From positions 1-34,558 of IMG/VR virus record IMGVR_UViG_3300022187_000107: 34,558 nt of DNA, one strand, 5' to 3'. The position numbers were made by a program, and so were the translations under genes. Positions 13,663 to 20,785 of the stretch are shown here, in pieces. This DNA comes from a virus. Numbering within the stretch: position 1 is the first letter of the stretch; the number at the start of each line of letters is the position of its first letter. Under the pieces are notes generated by a model that was not told where the DNA came from, searched no databases, and saw nothing but the letters and a program-made list of their open reading frames with translations.

Positions 13663-15561
13663 ATGCAAGTTAAATTCATCCAAACAAAAGATCAGTACAA
13701 AAAAGCACTGAGTGAATTAAAAGAGCTAAACAAACTTTGTTTAGATACTGAGACCACGGGGCTTCAAGCTTCGTTGGCTTTGTGTCGGTTGCTGCAACTC
13801 TGTGACGCATCGCCGACTCAAGAGGACAGAACGGTTTATGTCTTTGATCTGTTTAAAGTTCCGGTAGACGAAGAACTCCGACAATATATAGAAACTAGAG
13901 ATCTACTCGTAATACACAACGCGAACTTTGATTTTCAGTTTTTGTTCAGCCTAGGCATTGATTACAAGGGCAAAGTATTCGACACTTATTTAGCTGAACG
14001 AGTTCTGAGGGCAGGGTTCAAGGAGAAGCGGATCTCCCCTCAAGCAAACAAACCTTACTTTGCGGACGTGTCCTGTTCGCTGAAAGCTGTAGTCGAAAGG
14101 CGCCTGGAATTCACCATCGACAAGGAGCAGCAGGTATCTGACTGGGGCGCCCCTGATCTCGATCTCGAACAAATCGAATACGCGGCTAAAGACGTCGATC
14201 TGCTGCCCAAGATCGCAGCACTTCAGATCGACGAACTTAAAGAAGAAGGTTTGATGGGCGTATACAGCATGGAATCAAAAGTTGTACGCCCCGTGGCTTG
14301 GATGTGTTACAGAGGATTCGCTGTAAATGTGGGCAAACTTAAAACGTTAGAGGTCGAGATACGAAAGGAGCTAGAGAGTAAAACCAAAGAGTTTATAGAG
14401 GAACTGGACTCTAGGTTACCTCAAGAAGTAAAGCTGCCGCGTAATGATAGTGGACAAGTTGCTGTAGGGAAGAAGCCCAAGAAAGAATTTAATCCTTCTA
14501 GTACGACACAAGTGTGTAAAGCTTTTACTGCGTGCGGGGTCGAATTACCTGTTGATGACAACACTAAAAAACAAACTCTCAGTCAGATAGCTTTATCTGA
14601 ATTTAATAGCGACGATCCCACGCTGGCTTTGTACAGACAGCGAGTAAAAATCGAAACAAAGTTAGAGCACATAACTAAATTGATAGACAACATAAATCCA
14701 ATTACTAACAGGATTCATAGCTTTTACAACCAGTTCGGTGCCAACAGCGGTCGCTTCACTTGCACCGGGGCCAAGAGAACAACCAAAAAATCTGGGAAAC
14801 AAACGTACGCGGTGAACCTGCAGCAGATCCCCCGATCCAAAAATTTTCGCGAGTGTTTCGTTGCTTCTCCCGGATTCAAACTTGTTATCTGTGATTACTC
14901 GCAGATGGAGCTTCGACTGCTGGCCGAGCTGGCGGATATTCCCGAAATGCAAGAGGCGTACAACCAAGACATAGACTTGCACACGCTCACAGCAAGTCGT
15001 ATGAACGACTGTGATATTTCAGAAGTTACAAAACAACAGAGACAGATGGCGAAGGGGGCAAACTTTGGGATGATATACGGTATTGGCTACGCCAAGTTCA
15101 AAACGTATGCGGCCGCGTCTTTTGGATTGATGCTGACCTTATCCGAAAGCAAGGTCACCCACGCGAAATTCCACGCGTCTTACCCTCGCTTGCGTCAATG
15201 GCACCGGGAAAGAGGGGCCTTGGTTCAAGATGGATGGTGCTATACGAGAACAGCGATGGGCAGACGTCGCTTGCTTAGTTACGACGATGCGAAGATGACC
15301 ATCGCCGCTAACACACTAATCCAGGGGTCCGGAGCTGACATCTTGAAGGTCGCTTTGGGAGCATTAAACCCCGCAGTAGGAGACGATGTTAGATTAGTTG
15401 CCGTAGTACACGACGAAATAGTGCTTGAGGTGAGAGAGAACCTAGCCGATGAATGGCAGCATAAGCTTTCTGAAATAATGGTAGCCGCAGGTGATACAGT
15501 TTTCAGTAAAACTAGACTCGTAGCGGACGCCGGAATCGGGCAAGATTGGAGCGCAAAGTAA
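13663..15561 (+). CDS. polA: DNA polymerase, family A, with 3'-5' exonuclease
   Basis: 632 aa, the replicative phage type: it lacks the 5' nuclease domain of bacterial Pol I. Exonuclease motifs: DTETTGL (D28, E30), NANFD (D90) and YAAKD (Y173, D177). Polymerase motifs: A, DYSQMELR from D411; B, R460-K464-F468 in MAKGANFGMIYG; C, VHDE with H583-D584. All catalytic residues seen are intact, so both polymerase and proofreading should be active. The residue matching E. coli Phe762 is Phe (F468). ATG 13663 directly follows a terminator T tract. Confidence 0.96.
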   Translation: MQVKFIQTKDQYKKALSELKELNKLCLDTETTGLQASLALCRLLQLCDASPTQEDRTVYVFDLFKVPVDEELRQYIETRDLLVIHNANFDFQFLFSLGIDYKGKVFDTYLAERVLRAGFKEKRISPQANKPYFADVSCSLKAVVERRLEFTIDKEQQVSDWGAPDLDLEQIEYAAKDVDLLPKIAALQIDELKEEGLMGVYSMESKVVRPVAWMCYRGFAVNVGKLKTLEVEIRKELESKTKEFIEELDSRLPQEVKLPRNDSGQVAVGKKPKKEFNPSSTTQVCKAFTACGVELPVDDNTKKQTLSQIALSEFNSDDPTLALYRQRVKIETKLEHITKLIDNINPITNRIHSFYNQFGANSGRFTCTGAKRTTKKSGKQTYAVNLQQIPRSKNFRECFVASPGFKLVICDYSQMELRLLAELADIPEMQEAYNQDIDLHTLTASRMNDCDISEVTKQQRQMAKGANFGMIYGIGYAKFKTYAAASFGLMLTLSESKVTHAKFHASYPRLRQWHRERGALVQDGWCYTRTAMGRRRLLSYDDAKMTIAANTLIQGSGADILKVALGALNPAVGDDVRLVAVVHDEIVLEVRENLADEWQHKLSEIMVAAGDTVFSKTRLVADAGIGQDWSAK

Positions 15562-15563
15562 GT

Positions 15564-15584
15564 GCACGCCCAGCATAAGCGTGC
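15564..15584 (+). terminator. Weak stem-loop after polA
   Basis: GCACGC (15564-15569) / GCGTGC (15579-15584) with a 9-nt loop in the 38-nt gap after polA. There is no T tract, so it may be a pausing, processing or leader hairpin for the TTG-started gene at 15600 rather than a terminator. Confidence 0.35.
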
Positions 15585-15599
15585 TAAATTACTAACCTA

Positions 15600-16118
15600 T
15601 TGAAACCGCAAACATACGCTGTGTCCAGACTGCTTGCTGTGCCTAAAGGTAGCGTAAAAGATGTTTTTACGCTAAAAAACGACGGGAAGTACTTTGGTGT
15701 CATAGAAGGGGAGGATAATTTTTTCGTTTGTTTGACTGAATTTGATTCGCCGCTAAAGGCGGCCAACCACGCTCGGTCACTGAAACGTCAGAAAAATATT
15801 GGTAGCGCAGCTAACACCTTAAAAAAGTTAGAAGACCCCAAAATCCGTTCTAAAGTACCAAAGAAAACGCAACTCTTTACCGAAGCCGAAGTGGCTACTC
15901 GGACTCACTTACAGTTCAAGGAAGTCTGGGTCATTACAAACCCGGAAGGGAAATTTGTAGTCGAATCGATTAAAAACAAGACTCTAGTTAAATACAGTAA
16001 CGAACGAAACAAAGCTCAGGTATTTAAGACTTACGAAGACGCTGCATTCACTTTAAATACTTTAGATATGGTGGTTAAGAAGGGTCATCAACTTCGAAGG
16101 TACTTTGAAAGTGTATAG
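15600..16118 (+). CDS. Hypothetical protein
   Basis: 172 aa, started by TTG at 15600; no ATG is in frame until near the C-terminus. Basic. Two halves look alike: TYAVSRLLAVPKGSVKDVF...GKYFGVIEGEDN...SPLKAANHARSL, and EVWVITNPEGKFVVESI...YEDAAFTLNTL, each a strand pair followed by a helix, which suggests an internal duplication. No family recognised. It lies between polA and a promoter at 16105 that overlaps its 3' end. Confidence 0.7.
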   Translation: MKPQTYAVSRLLAVPKGSVKDVFTLKNDGKYFGVIEGEDNFFVCLTEFDSPLKAANHARSLKRQKNIGSAANTLKKLEDPKIRSKVPKKTQLFTEAEVATRTHLQFKEVWVITNPEGKFVVESIKNKTLVKYSNERNKAQVFKTYEDAAFTLNTLDMVVKKGHQLRRYFESV

Positions 16119-16133
16119 TAATTTTGCTATCCT
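16105..16133 (+). promoter_or_regulatory. Probable promoter
   Basis: TTGAAA (16105-16110), 17-nt spacer, TATCCT (16128-16133), overlapping the end of the preceding gene. The ATG it would drive is at 16158, giving a leader of about 18 nt. Confidence 0.55.
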
Positions 16134-16157
16134 GTAACTAAGATTGGGTTCGAATTA

Positions 16158-17168
16158 ATGACCGCTACTCCTACTTACGGATTCCAAATCGGCGGTAAGC
16201 CTCAAGCTCTTGCGAAAATGCAGGGAAAGCAAGCAGGCGGCAAAACTGGCGTTAAACAGGGTGTTCTCGTCAAAAGTTTTCCGAATTTCAAGTACGGGAC
16301 GCCGATTGAAGGATTAGGGGAATTAGAAGAAGTCGATAAGCCAGAAGAAACAGTTTCGGCGACATCAACACCGGCTACTTCTGTAGTCAGTGATGCAGCT
16401 AAAGAAGAAACGACCGCGTCTTTATACAACGACTACATGGCCAGTATGCCCGGCGGTGTTCGGGAACTGGTTACCACCGACTATAAAGGCGTGCGCGGCG
16501 GTCGCTTAGGTGCAGGTAACTACAGCACGGCAAGCATTATTCCAGGCGCTCAGGTATCGACTCCCGCCCCTGCTGCTCCTGCTGCTCCTGCTCAGACCGG
16601 AGGGGGCACGACCTACAACGCGCCTGTAGTAGGCGGCAACTGGGAACAATACTATGGCGATTATTACGCAGGAGATGTTAATTACGGGACCATAGGTTAC
16701 GGTACTGCCGCTCCTGCTGCCGCTCCTGCTGCCGCTCCTGCTGCCGCTCCTGCTGCCGCACAGACCGGCGGCTTGACCCCGGCATGGGCGAAGAAGCCTA
16801 GCCAACAAGCCAAGACGACAAGTAAAGCGAGCAGCGGTAAGGTTGCGTCGACGACTAGTTACGGTTCTTACGTAGCACCTTCGAGTCCTCAGGCTCCTGC
16901 CACGGCACAACGTGCTTCCCAGGTCGTACAGGAAAGAATATCGTCCGGATCCGGTCGAGGAGCTATGGGTGCCGCCGCAGCAGCAGGCGACCCCGGAAAA
17001 ATGGGATCCAATGCCGCTGCCGCTTTGATTTCAGAAGGCGGGCGCAGCTCAGCCCAAGCAGCGTTAAAACAAGCCGAAAAAGGAAATATCGAGCTTAGTA
17101 ACCAAGCTCGTAAAGCTCTGGAAGATGCAGCAAAGAAAAATAAGGATAAGGATAAGAAGAAGAAGTAA
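16158..17168 (+). CDS. Ala/Pro/Gly-rich low-complexity protein
   Basis: 336 aa. N-terminal 100 residues are mixed and acidic in part (GELEEVDKPEETV). The middle carries Ala/Pro repeats, at about 133-147 and then four PAAA units at about 185-201, separated by a Gly/Tyr segment (NWEQYYGDYYAGDVNYG). The C-terminal 100 residues are Ala/Lys/Ser rich and end in a very basic KDKDKKKK tail that could bind DNA or acidic partners. No domain or signal peptide recognised. It has its own promoter and lies at the head of a run with SSB-like and regulator genes. It may be a scaffold or virion-associated protein, but this is unproven. Confidence 0.75.
   Translation: MTATPTYGFQIGGKPQALAKMQGKQAGGKTGVKQGVLVKSFPNFKYGTPIEGLGELEEVDKPEETVSATSTPATSVVSDAAKEETTASLYNDYMASMPGGVRELVTTDYKGVRGGRLGAGNYSTASIIPGAQVSTPAPAAPAAPAQTGGGTTYNAPVVGGNWEQYYGDYYAGDVNYGTIGYGTAAPAAAPAAAPAAAPAAAQTGGLTPAWAKKPSQQAKTTSKASSGKVASTTSYGSYVAPSSPQAPATAQRASQVVQERISSGSGRGAMGAAAAAGDPGKMGSNAAAALISEGGRSSAQAALKQAEKGNIELSNQARKALEDAAKKNKDKDKKKK
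16707..16760 (+). repeat. 12-bp tandem repeat coding for PAAA units
   Basis: The 12-bp unit GCTCCTGCTGCC is repeated about four times inside the gene at 16158, with a shorter related run (GCTCCTGCT) at about 16563-16592. It codes for Ala/Pro repeats and is likely to vary in copy number between isolates by slippage. Confidence 0.8.
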
Positions 17169-17171
17169 CGT

Positions 17172-17732
17172 TTGGAAAATCACAGCATATTATTTCAATT
17201 AAAATCCAAAGAGCTTTCGCTCCCTGTGTGTGCGTCTGATACGGCCCACGCGCAGGGACAAGCTTTGGATATCGGACGTGCTTTGGATTGCGACCGTTAT
17301 GAAATCAAATACGGCGCTGCAACCGAAGGAGCAGTGTCCAAACTTTTTAAAAAATTAGCCTTTAATGAGTTCAGTCAACAACAATGCGAGCTGTGGGAAG
17401 GTTCCTTCACAAACAACACCCCGTGCTTTTACGCTTTTGGAAAGAGATATTACGTACGAACAACCATACTTAAATATCTAGACATACCGCGTGACGGCGT
17501 TATCCCGAAGCCTCGGTGCAAGAATGCACACTGTATAAATCCGTATCACTTTGAGTACTGTGCGGAGAAAAACACCAAGCTTTCGAGCGGTGACATACAA
17601 ATGCTGTTAGCCTTCCATAGCCAAGGCGCATCTGCCAAGCAGATCGCTAAGGCACTCAACGTCAACCGCTCAACGATTTACAGGAAGCTCAAGGATGAAT
17701 GTATTCATTCTGGGACTGCGCGTCACCTCTGA
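17172..17732 (+). CDS. HNH-type zinc-finger protein with C-terminal HTH
   Basis: 186 aa, TTG start at 17172, 3 nt after the previous stop. Residues 116-130 hold CKNAHCINPYHFEYC, the zinc-knuckle form seen in HNH nucleases (C..xHCxNPxHL). Residues about 139-173 form a recombinase-type helix-turn-helix (GASAKQIAKALNVNRSTIYRKL). This is a DNA-binding protein, either a regulator or an HNH nuclease relative. The His-Asn-His nuclease pattern is incomplete, so DNA cutting is uncertain. Its last 38 nt overlap the start of the SSB-like gene. Confidence 0.75.
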   Translation: MENHSILFQLKSKELSLPVCASDTAHAQGQALDIGRALDCDRYEIKYGAATEGAVSKLFKKLAFNEFSQQQCELWEGSFTNNTPCFYAFGKRYYVRTTILKYLDIPRDGVIPKPRCKNAHCINPYHFEYCAEKNTKLSSGDIQMLLAFHSQGASAKQIAKALNVNRSTIYRKLKDECIHSGTARHL

Positions 17733-18339
17733 AGCGCAGACAGACGAAGGAACTACCAACGTGCTTGCCGAGGCGCTGCCCTCAAACGACAAGCGAGTAC
17801 CGACCAAAGTTCAGCTCCTCCAAAAGTCCGACCACTATGTCGGCAAGCTGCTCGGCAAGCTGGAAAAGGACCAGACCGTATTGGCTCTGGGTCCGACTCG
17901 GGCTACTGTCGATGGCGTGCTGCAAATGCAGCCCATGCTGGTAGTGACACAGGACAACTTCAGCGATCTGCTAGCGATGAACTTGTTCATTGCCACGGGG
18001 GGCCTCGGTCCCAAAGCAGACGAAGTTGAACTGACGGACGCAACGGTGACAAACCGTTCGCTTGCGTGGTCTTCTGAGGACAACGAAACGCAATGGTTCA
18101 AACTGACGGCCTGGAACGAACTCAGCAAGCAACTGTCTGACCTAGCACCAGGCACACCTACTATCGCCGTAGGACGAGTCTCGACCTCTGAGAAAGACGA
18201 CAAGAGTTACCTTAACTACAATCTCGACAAAGTTCTGTATCTTCCTAAGTCGACCCGCAAGGCACCTACCAAGGCTGCCGATCCTGAGAAGGGTAAGGTC
18301 GCTGCCGCTGCCCTCGGATCTATTGATTTCTCGCTCTGA
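17695..18339 (+). CDS. Single-stranded DNA-binding-like protein
   Basis: 214 aa. An OB-fold-like core is visible: FIATGGLGPKADEVELTDAT, VTNRSLAWSSEDNETQWFKL, TAWNELSKQLSDL, then TIAVGRVSTSEKDDKSYLNY, the same order as SSB strands (W.KLTAW...A...L..G....V.G....). The N-terminus has a separate 90-residue segment with EGTTNVLAEAL, and the C-terminus is Lys/Ala-rich and ends GSIDFSL rather than the classic acidic SSB tip. It would coat single-stranded DNA at the replication fork. ATG 17695 overlaps the preceding gene by 38 nt. Confidence 0.65.
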   Translation: MNVFILGLRVTSEAQTDEGTTNVLAEALPSNDKRVPTKVQLLQKSDHYVGKLLGKLEKDQTVLALGPTRATVDGVLQMQPMLVVTQDNFSDLLAMNLFIATGGLGPKADEVELTDATVTNRSLAWSSEDNETQWFKLTAWNELSKQLSDLAPGTPTIAVGRVSTSEKDDKSYLNYNLDKVLYLPKSTRKAPTKAADPEKGKVAAAALGSIDFSL

Positions 18340-18359
18340 CTTCCTCCGCTTACTAACCG

Positions 18360-19145
18360 ATGTACATCGCTGGCGAATTTTCCGAATCGGAAATTCTGTG
18401 CAACATCCCTCCGCACACACTCCGCATTGATCTTCAAGCTCGCCGTTGGAAATCTGACGTCGATCCTGATTCCGCAATTATCGACCGCAATGACAATGGA
18501 ATACCCATCGAGTTTGTCCTTTTAGGTTTCAGTCCGTTTTACGGCAACCTAGGGATGCGCCAAGGTGAGGAGTTTTTACGCATTGCTTACATTGGGGTTA
18601 CCCCTAAGCACAGGTTGCTTCCCCCACGCTGCGTAACGACCAGCATCATCAGTGGGAAGTCCTCGCAGAAAAACTTCATCTCTTACTTTCAAAATCTATA
18701 CAACAACAGAATTAACGTCGGCACTGTGGTGACCACCACGAAATTCGAAACTCGTTCTTTCAACGAACGGGATCCGCTGACTGGTGCTGATGGTGCCAAG
18801 ATCAACTACAACGCCCTTGCGTTTGCTGACCGTCCGCCTCAAAACGATGATGAGGAACAGCTGATCAAAGATATCGGCGATTGGCTTAAAAACGGCGGTG
18901 CTGAATCCGCAAGTAATGTGTTGAAGTCGGTTATCCCTGGCGGCGATCTTGTTGAGCTTCCCTTAGGTGGTGACCACACAGCGATCAAGGCCGCTTTCCA
19001 AGCTGCACGGACACAACCAACTACCGAACAGCTTGCGTCGGCGGGAGACCCGAAAGCTTTAGCGGCTGCCTCAGAACCTCCATCAGCCAAAAGGAAAATG
19101 GAGCTTACGGAAGAGCAAGCAAAGAAGCTTGGTTTGGATTTTTGA
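18360..19145 (+). CDS. Hypothetical protein with SSB-like tail
   Basis: 261 aa. N-terminal 150 residues are a beta-rich domain (IEFVLLGFSPFYGNLGMRQG, RIAYIGVTPKHRLLP) with no recognised family; the C-terminal 100 residues are an Ala/Pro-rich linker ending EEQAKKLGLDF, an acidic-hydrophobic end similar in style to tails of SSB and gp2.5 proteins. It begins 20 nt after the SSB-like gene and ends at a strong terminator, so both are probably on one mRNA. A role in replication or recombination is likely by context only. Confidence 0.72.
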   Translation: MYIAGEFSESEILCNIPPHTLRIDLQARRWKSDVDPDSAIIDRNDNGIPIEFVLLGFSPFYGNLGMRQGEEFLRIAYIGVTPKHRLLPPRCVTTSIISGKSSQKNFISYFQNLYNNRINVGTVVTTTKFETRSFNERDPLTGADGAKINYNALAFADRPPQNDDEEQLIKDIGDWLKNGGAESASNVLKSVIPGGDLVELPLGGDHTAIKAAFQAARTQPTTEQLASAGDPKALAAASEPPSAKRKMELTEEQAKKLGLDF

Positions 19146-19172
19146 TTTAAACTAGGTCGAAGCCAAGATCCG

Positions 19173-19196
19173 AGCCTCCTACGCGGGGGCTTTTTT
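19173..19196 (+). terminator. Intrinsic terminator
   Basis: 7-bp stem AGCCTCC (19173-19179) / GGGGGCT (19185-19191) with loop TACGC, followed by six T residues (19191-19196). It ends at the base before the ATG at 19197. Confidence 0.9.
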
Positions 19197-19553
19197 ATGA
19201 AAAAAATTCAAACCTACAGAGTCAAATACAAAAATCTTTGGATCTGTGTAGTGCTTCAAGACTTTGGATTTGCCTCCAACCTGGCTTTACACATATATAA
19301 AAGTAAGAGGGCTCAACAGGATTGGTACAACAATAGAAAAAATCGAAGAGCAAGGCGAGCAGCACAAGCACACAACATGGCGGATACTCAATGTCTTGCA
19401 ATCTGTGCACGTATGATCCGTTTAGTCTTGGAGTACACACCAGGACCTGTGTTCGCTTACCCGCAAGATAAAAATCGAGAACCTCTCCTCCGTTATCTCG
19501 AACGATGGGGTTTCGAAAAAAGTTCAGACAACATCTGGGTCCGAGTTAACTAG
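19197..19553 (+). CDS. Small basic hypothetical protein
   Basis: 118 aa, start ATG 19197 directly after a terminator. Strongly basic in the middle (NRKNRRARRAAQAHN), with strands before (KNLWICVVLQDFGFASNLAL) and helices after (LAICARMIRLVLEY). No family recognised; a nucleic-acid binding role is possible from charge only. Its 3' end overlaps the 3' end of the oppositely oriented nblA-like gene by 30 nt. Confidence 0.7.
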   Translation: MKKIQTYRVKYKNLWICVVLQDFGFASNLALHIYKSKRAQQDWYNNRKNRRARRAAQAHNMADTQCLAICARMIRLVLEYTPGPVFAYPQDKNREPLLRYLERWGFEKSSDNIWVRVN

Positions 19554-19772
19554 TGGAGATTCTCCGTCGTACAACTCAGTTAGAGGAGGTAGTTCCACGC
19601 CGGTCCGTGCGCACCAATTGACCAACCTTGTAAACAAGCCGCCCTTGATCAAATACAAACGATGTATCTCCCCTAAAATTTTTACGAGTTCTTCTTTGGT
19701 TAGCTTGTCTGCATCCCGAATGACTCGCTGGTGCGTAAAGCTTTGTTCTGCAGTGAGCTCGAAGAGACGCAT
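19524..19772 (-). CDS. nblA: NblA-like phycobilisome degradation protein
   Basis: 82 aa from ATG 19772 (a TTG at 19817 is in frame but lies at the predicted transcript start). It aligns by eye without gaps to NblA: FELTAEQSF at residues 4-12 matches the ELSLEQxF signature, followed by two helices, LTKEELVKILGEIHRLYLI and GGLFTRLVNW. NblA binds phycobilisomes and brings them to the Clp protease; phage copies are known in freshwater cyanophages. The C-terminal 28 residues (about 55-82) extend past the usual length of about 60 and are acidic and Pro-rich. The gene stands alone on the minus strand. Confidence 0.78.
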   Translation of the reverse strand: MRLFELTAEQSFTHQRVIRDADKLTKEELVKILGEIHRLYLIKGGLFTRLVNWCARTGVELPPLTELYDGESPLVNSDPDVV

Positions 19773-19823
19773 GAGACTCGATAATCCTGTGTTAAGCCTA
19801 GGATCAATGCACAGCAAACAGGA

Positions 19824-19853
19824 TTAGAATTCATCTTATCCTAACGTAGTCAA
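19824..19853 (-). promoter_or_regulatory. Possible promoter of nblA
   Basis: On the minus strand TTGACT (19853-19848), 18-nt spacer, TTCTAA (19829-19824). The start would be near 19816, giving a 44-nt leader to ATG 19772. It is in the divergent gap shared with the gene at 19860. Confidence 0.35.
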
Positions 19854-19859
19854 ATCACT

Positions 19860-20405
19860 ATGAGCACCGACTTCTACCAAATTCCTCAGGGTATCGTCCA
19901 TCAACTATCATCTCATCTATCGCTCACCGGAAAACTTTTACTACCGTGCGATTCTGGGGGCCAACTGGCTGCTCAATTCAACCAACAACAGTTAGATTGC
20001 GATAGCTACGAAAAAGGAATTCACATCTTTGACCCTCTTTGGTGGACAACAAAGCACAGTGTGTTTGATTGGGTGATCGCAAATACAACAGGACTAAAAC
20101 AAGAAACTCATTACGTTCTAGACTACGGCATAACAATAGCGAATAAAGGCGTAATCATATTGGATCGCTTGAGCTTCTTAGAGCCGGTAGCCAAGAGACG
20201 CAAATTGTTCCAAAATAATAAACTGTCTGACTTGATGATTTTCTCGCCACGGCCGCAGTTCAGCACCGTCAGCAAGTCGCGTGATTCCGTAACGTCAGCA
20301 TGGTTTGTTTTCAGGCAACCGAAGAACTGGATGGATGGCACGAACATCGAGTTTCTTGTAGATTGGCAAACAGTTCCTCCTCTCCCTCCACTTCAAAGTG
20401 CATAA
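19860..20405 (+). CDS. DNA-methyltransferase-fold protein lacking catalytic motif
   Basis: 181 aa. The order of blocks follows phage N6-type DNA methyltransferase-like proteins: a motif I position (LLPCDSGGQLAAQF), an acidic strand, FDPLWW, FDWVIANTTGL where the catalytic DPPY/NPPF motif should be, then GVIILDRLSFLEPVAKRR, LMIFSPRPQFSTV, and DSVTSAWFVFR. The family core is recognisable but the NPPF motif is replaced by NTTG, so methyl transfer is unlikely. It may still bind DNA or the cofactor. No partner methylase or nuclease is adjacent. The stop overlaps the next GTG by 8 nt. Confidence 0.7.
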   Translation: MSTDFYQIPQGIVHQLSSHLSLTGKLLLPCDSGGQLAAQFNQQQLDCDSYEKGIHIFDPLWWTTKHSVFDWVIANTTGLKQETHYVLDYGITIANKGVIILDRLSFLEPVAKRRKLFQNNKLSDLMIFSPRPQFSTVSKSRDSVTSAWFVFRQPKNWMDGTNIEFLVDWQTVPPLPPLQSA

Positions 20406-20724
20406 ATTTGAAAAGCTTCATCGGGAACTACTCGATAAACTGACGGAGACAAACCGTGCTTTGGATCGCATCGCATCACTCCTCGTTTCGACCCAACTAC
20501 TCCAGGAGTGTGTATCGCCAGATGGCGAAGCAAGAGATGCAGAAACATGCGCTGAAATTGTTATTGACTCTTACAATGCAGGCCAATGCCTCCACGAGCA
20601 AATGATTGGTGCGCAAAGAGAATTCAAGTATCAAGTAAGTGAATTTTATATCGGCGGTGATGAGGAAACAGATGAAGATGAAGAGGATGAAGGCCCCTCG
20701 CCCCAGATCGCGTTGAAGTTCTAA
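20398..20724 (+). CDS. Small acidic hypothetical protein
   Basis: 108 aa, GTG start at 20398 overlapping the preceding stop by 8 nt. Helical N-terminal half (HRELLDKLTETNRALDRIAS) and a very acidic C-terminal stretch (GGDEETDEDEEDEGPS). Acidic tails of this kind occur in DNA mimics and SSB-like proteins, but there is no further evidence. No family recognised. Confidence 0.65.
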   Translation: MHKFEKLHRELLDKLTETNRALDRIASLLVSTQLLQECVSPDGEARDAETCAEIVIDSYNAGQCLHEQMIGAQREFKYQVSEFYIGGDEETDEDEEDEGPSPQIALKF

Positions 20725-20758
20725 TTCAGTATTAACCGTATAAAATACGCAAAGATCT

Positions 20759-20778
20759 AAGACGGAAATTTCCGTCTT
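20759..20778 (+). promoter_or_regulatory. 20-bp perfect palindrome before exonuclease gene
   Basis: AAGACGGAAATTTCCGTCTT is fully self-complementary and ends 7 nt before the GTG at 20786. As RNA it folds into GACGGA/TCCGTC with an AATT loop, covering the ribosome site; as DNA it is a good operator for a dimeric regulator. A TATAAA box lies upstream at 20739-20744, so it would sit in the leader of that transcript. Confidence 0.6.
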
Positions 20779-20785
20779 CCTTAAC

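Noticed and set aside
16506-16910. 134-aa minus-strand frame with GSRSGSRSG repeats
   Set aside because: It is the antisense of the Ala/Pro repeats of the 16158 gene, so the repeats are a shadow.
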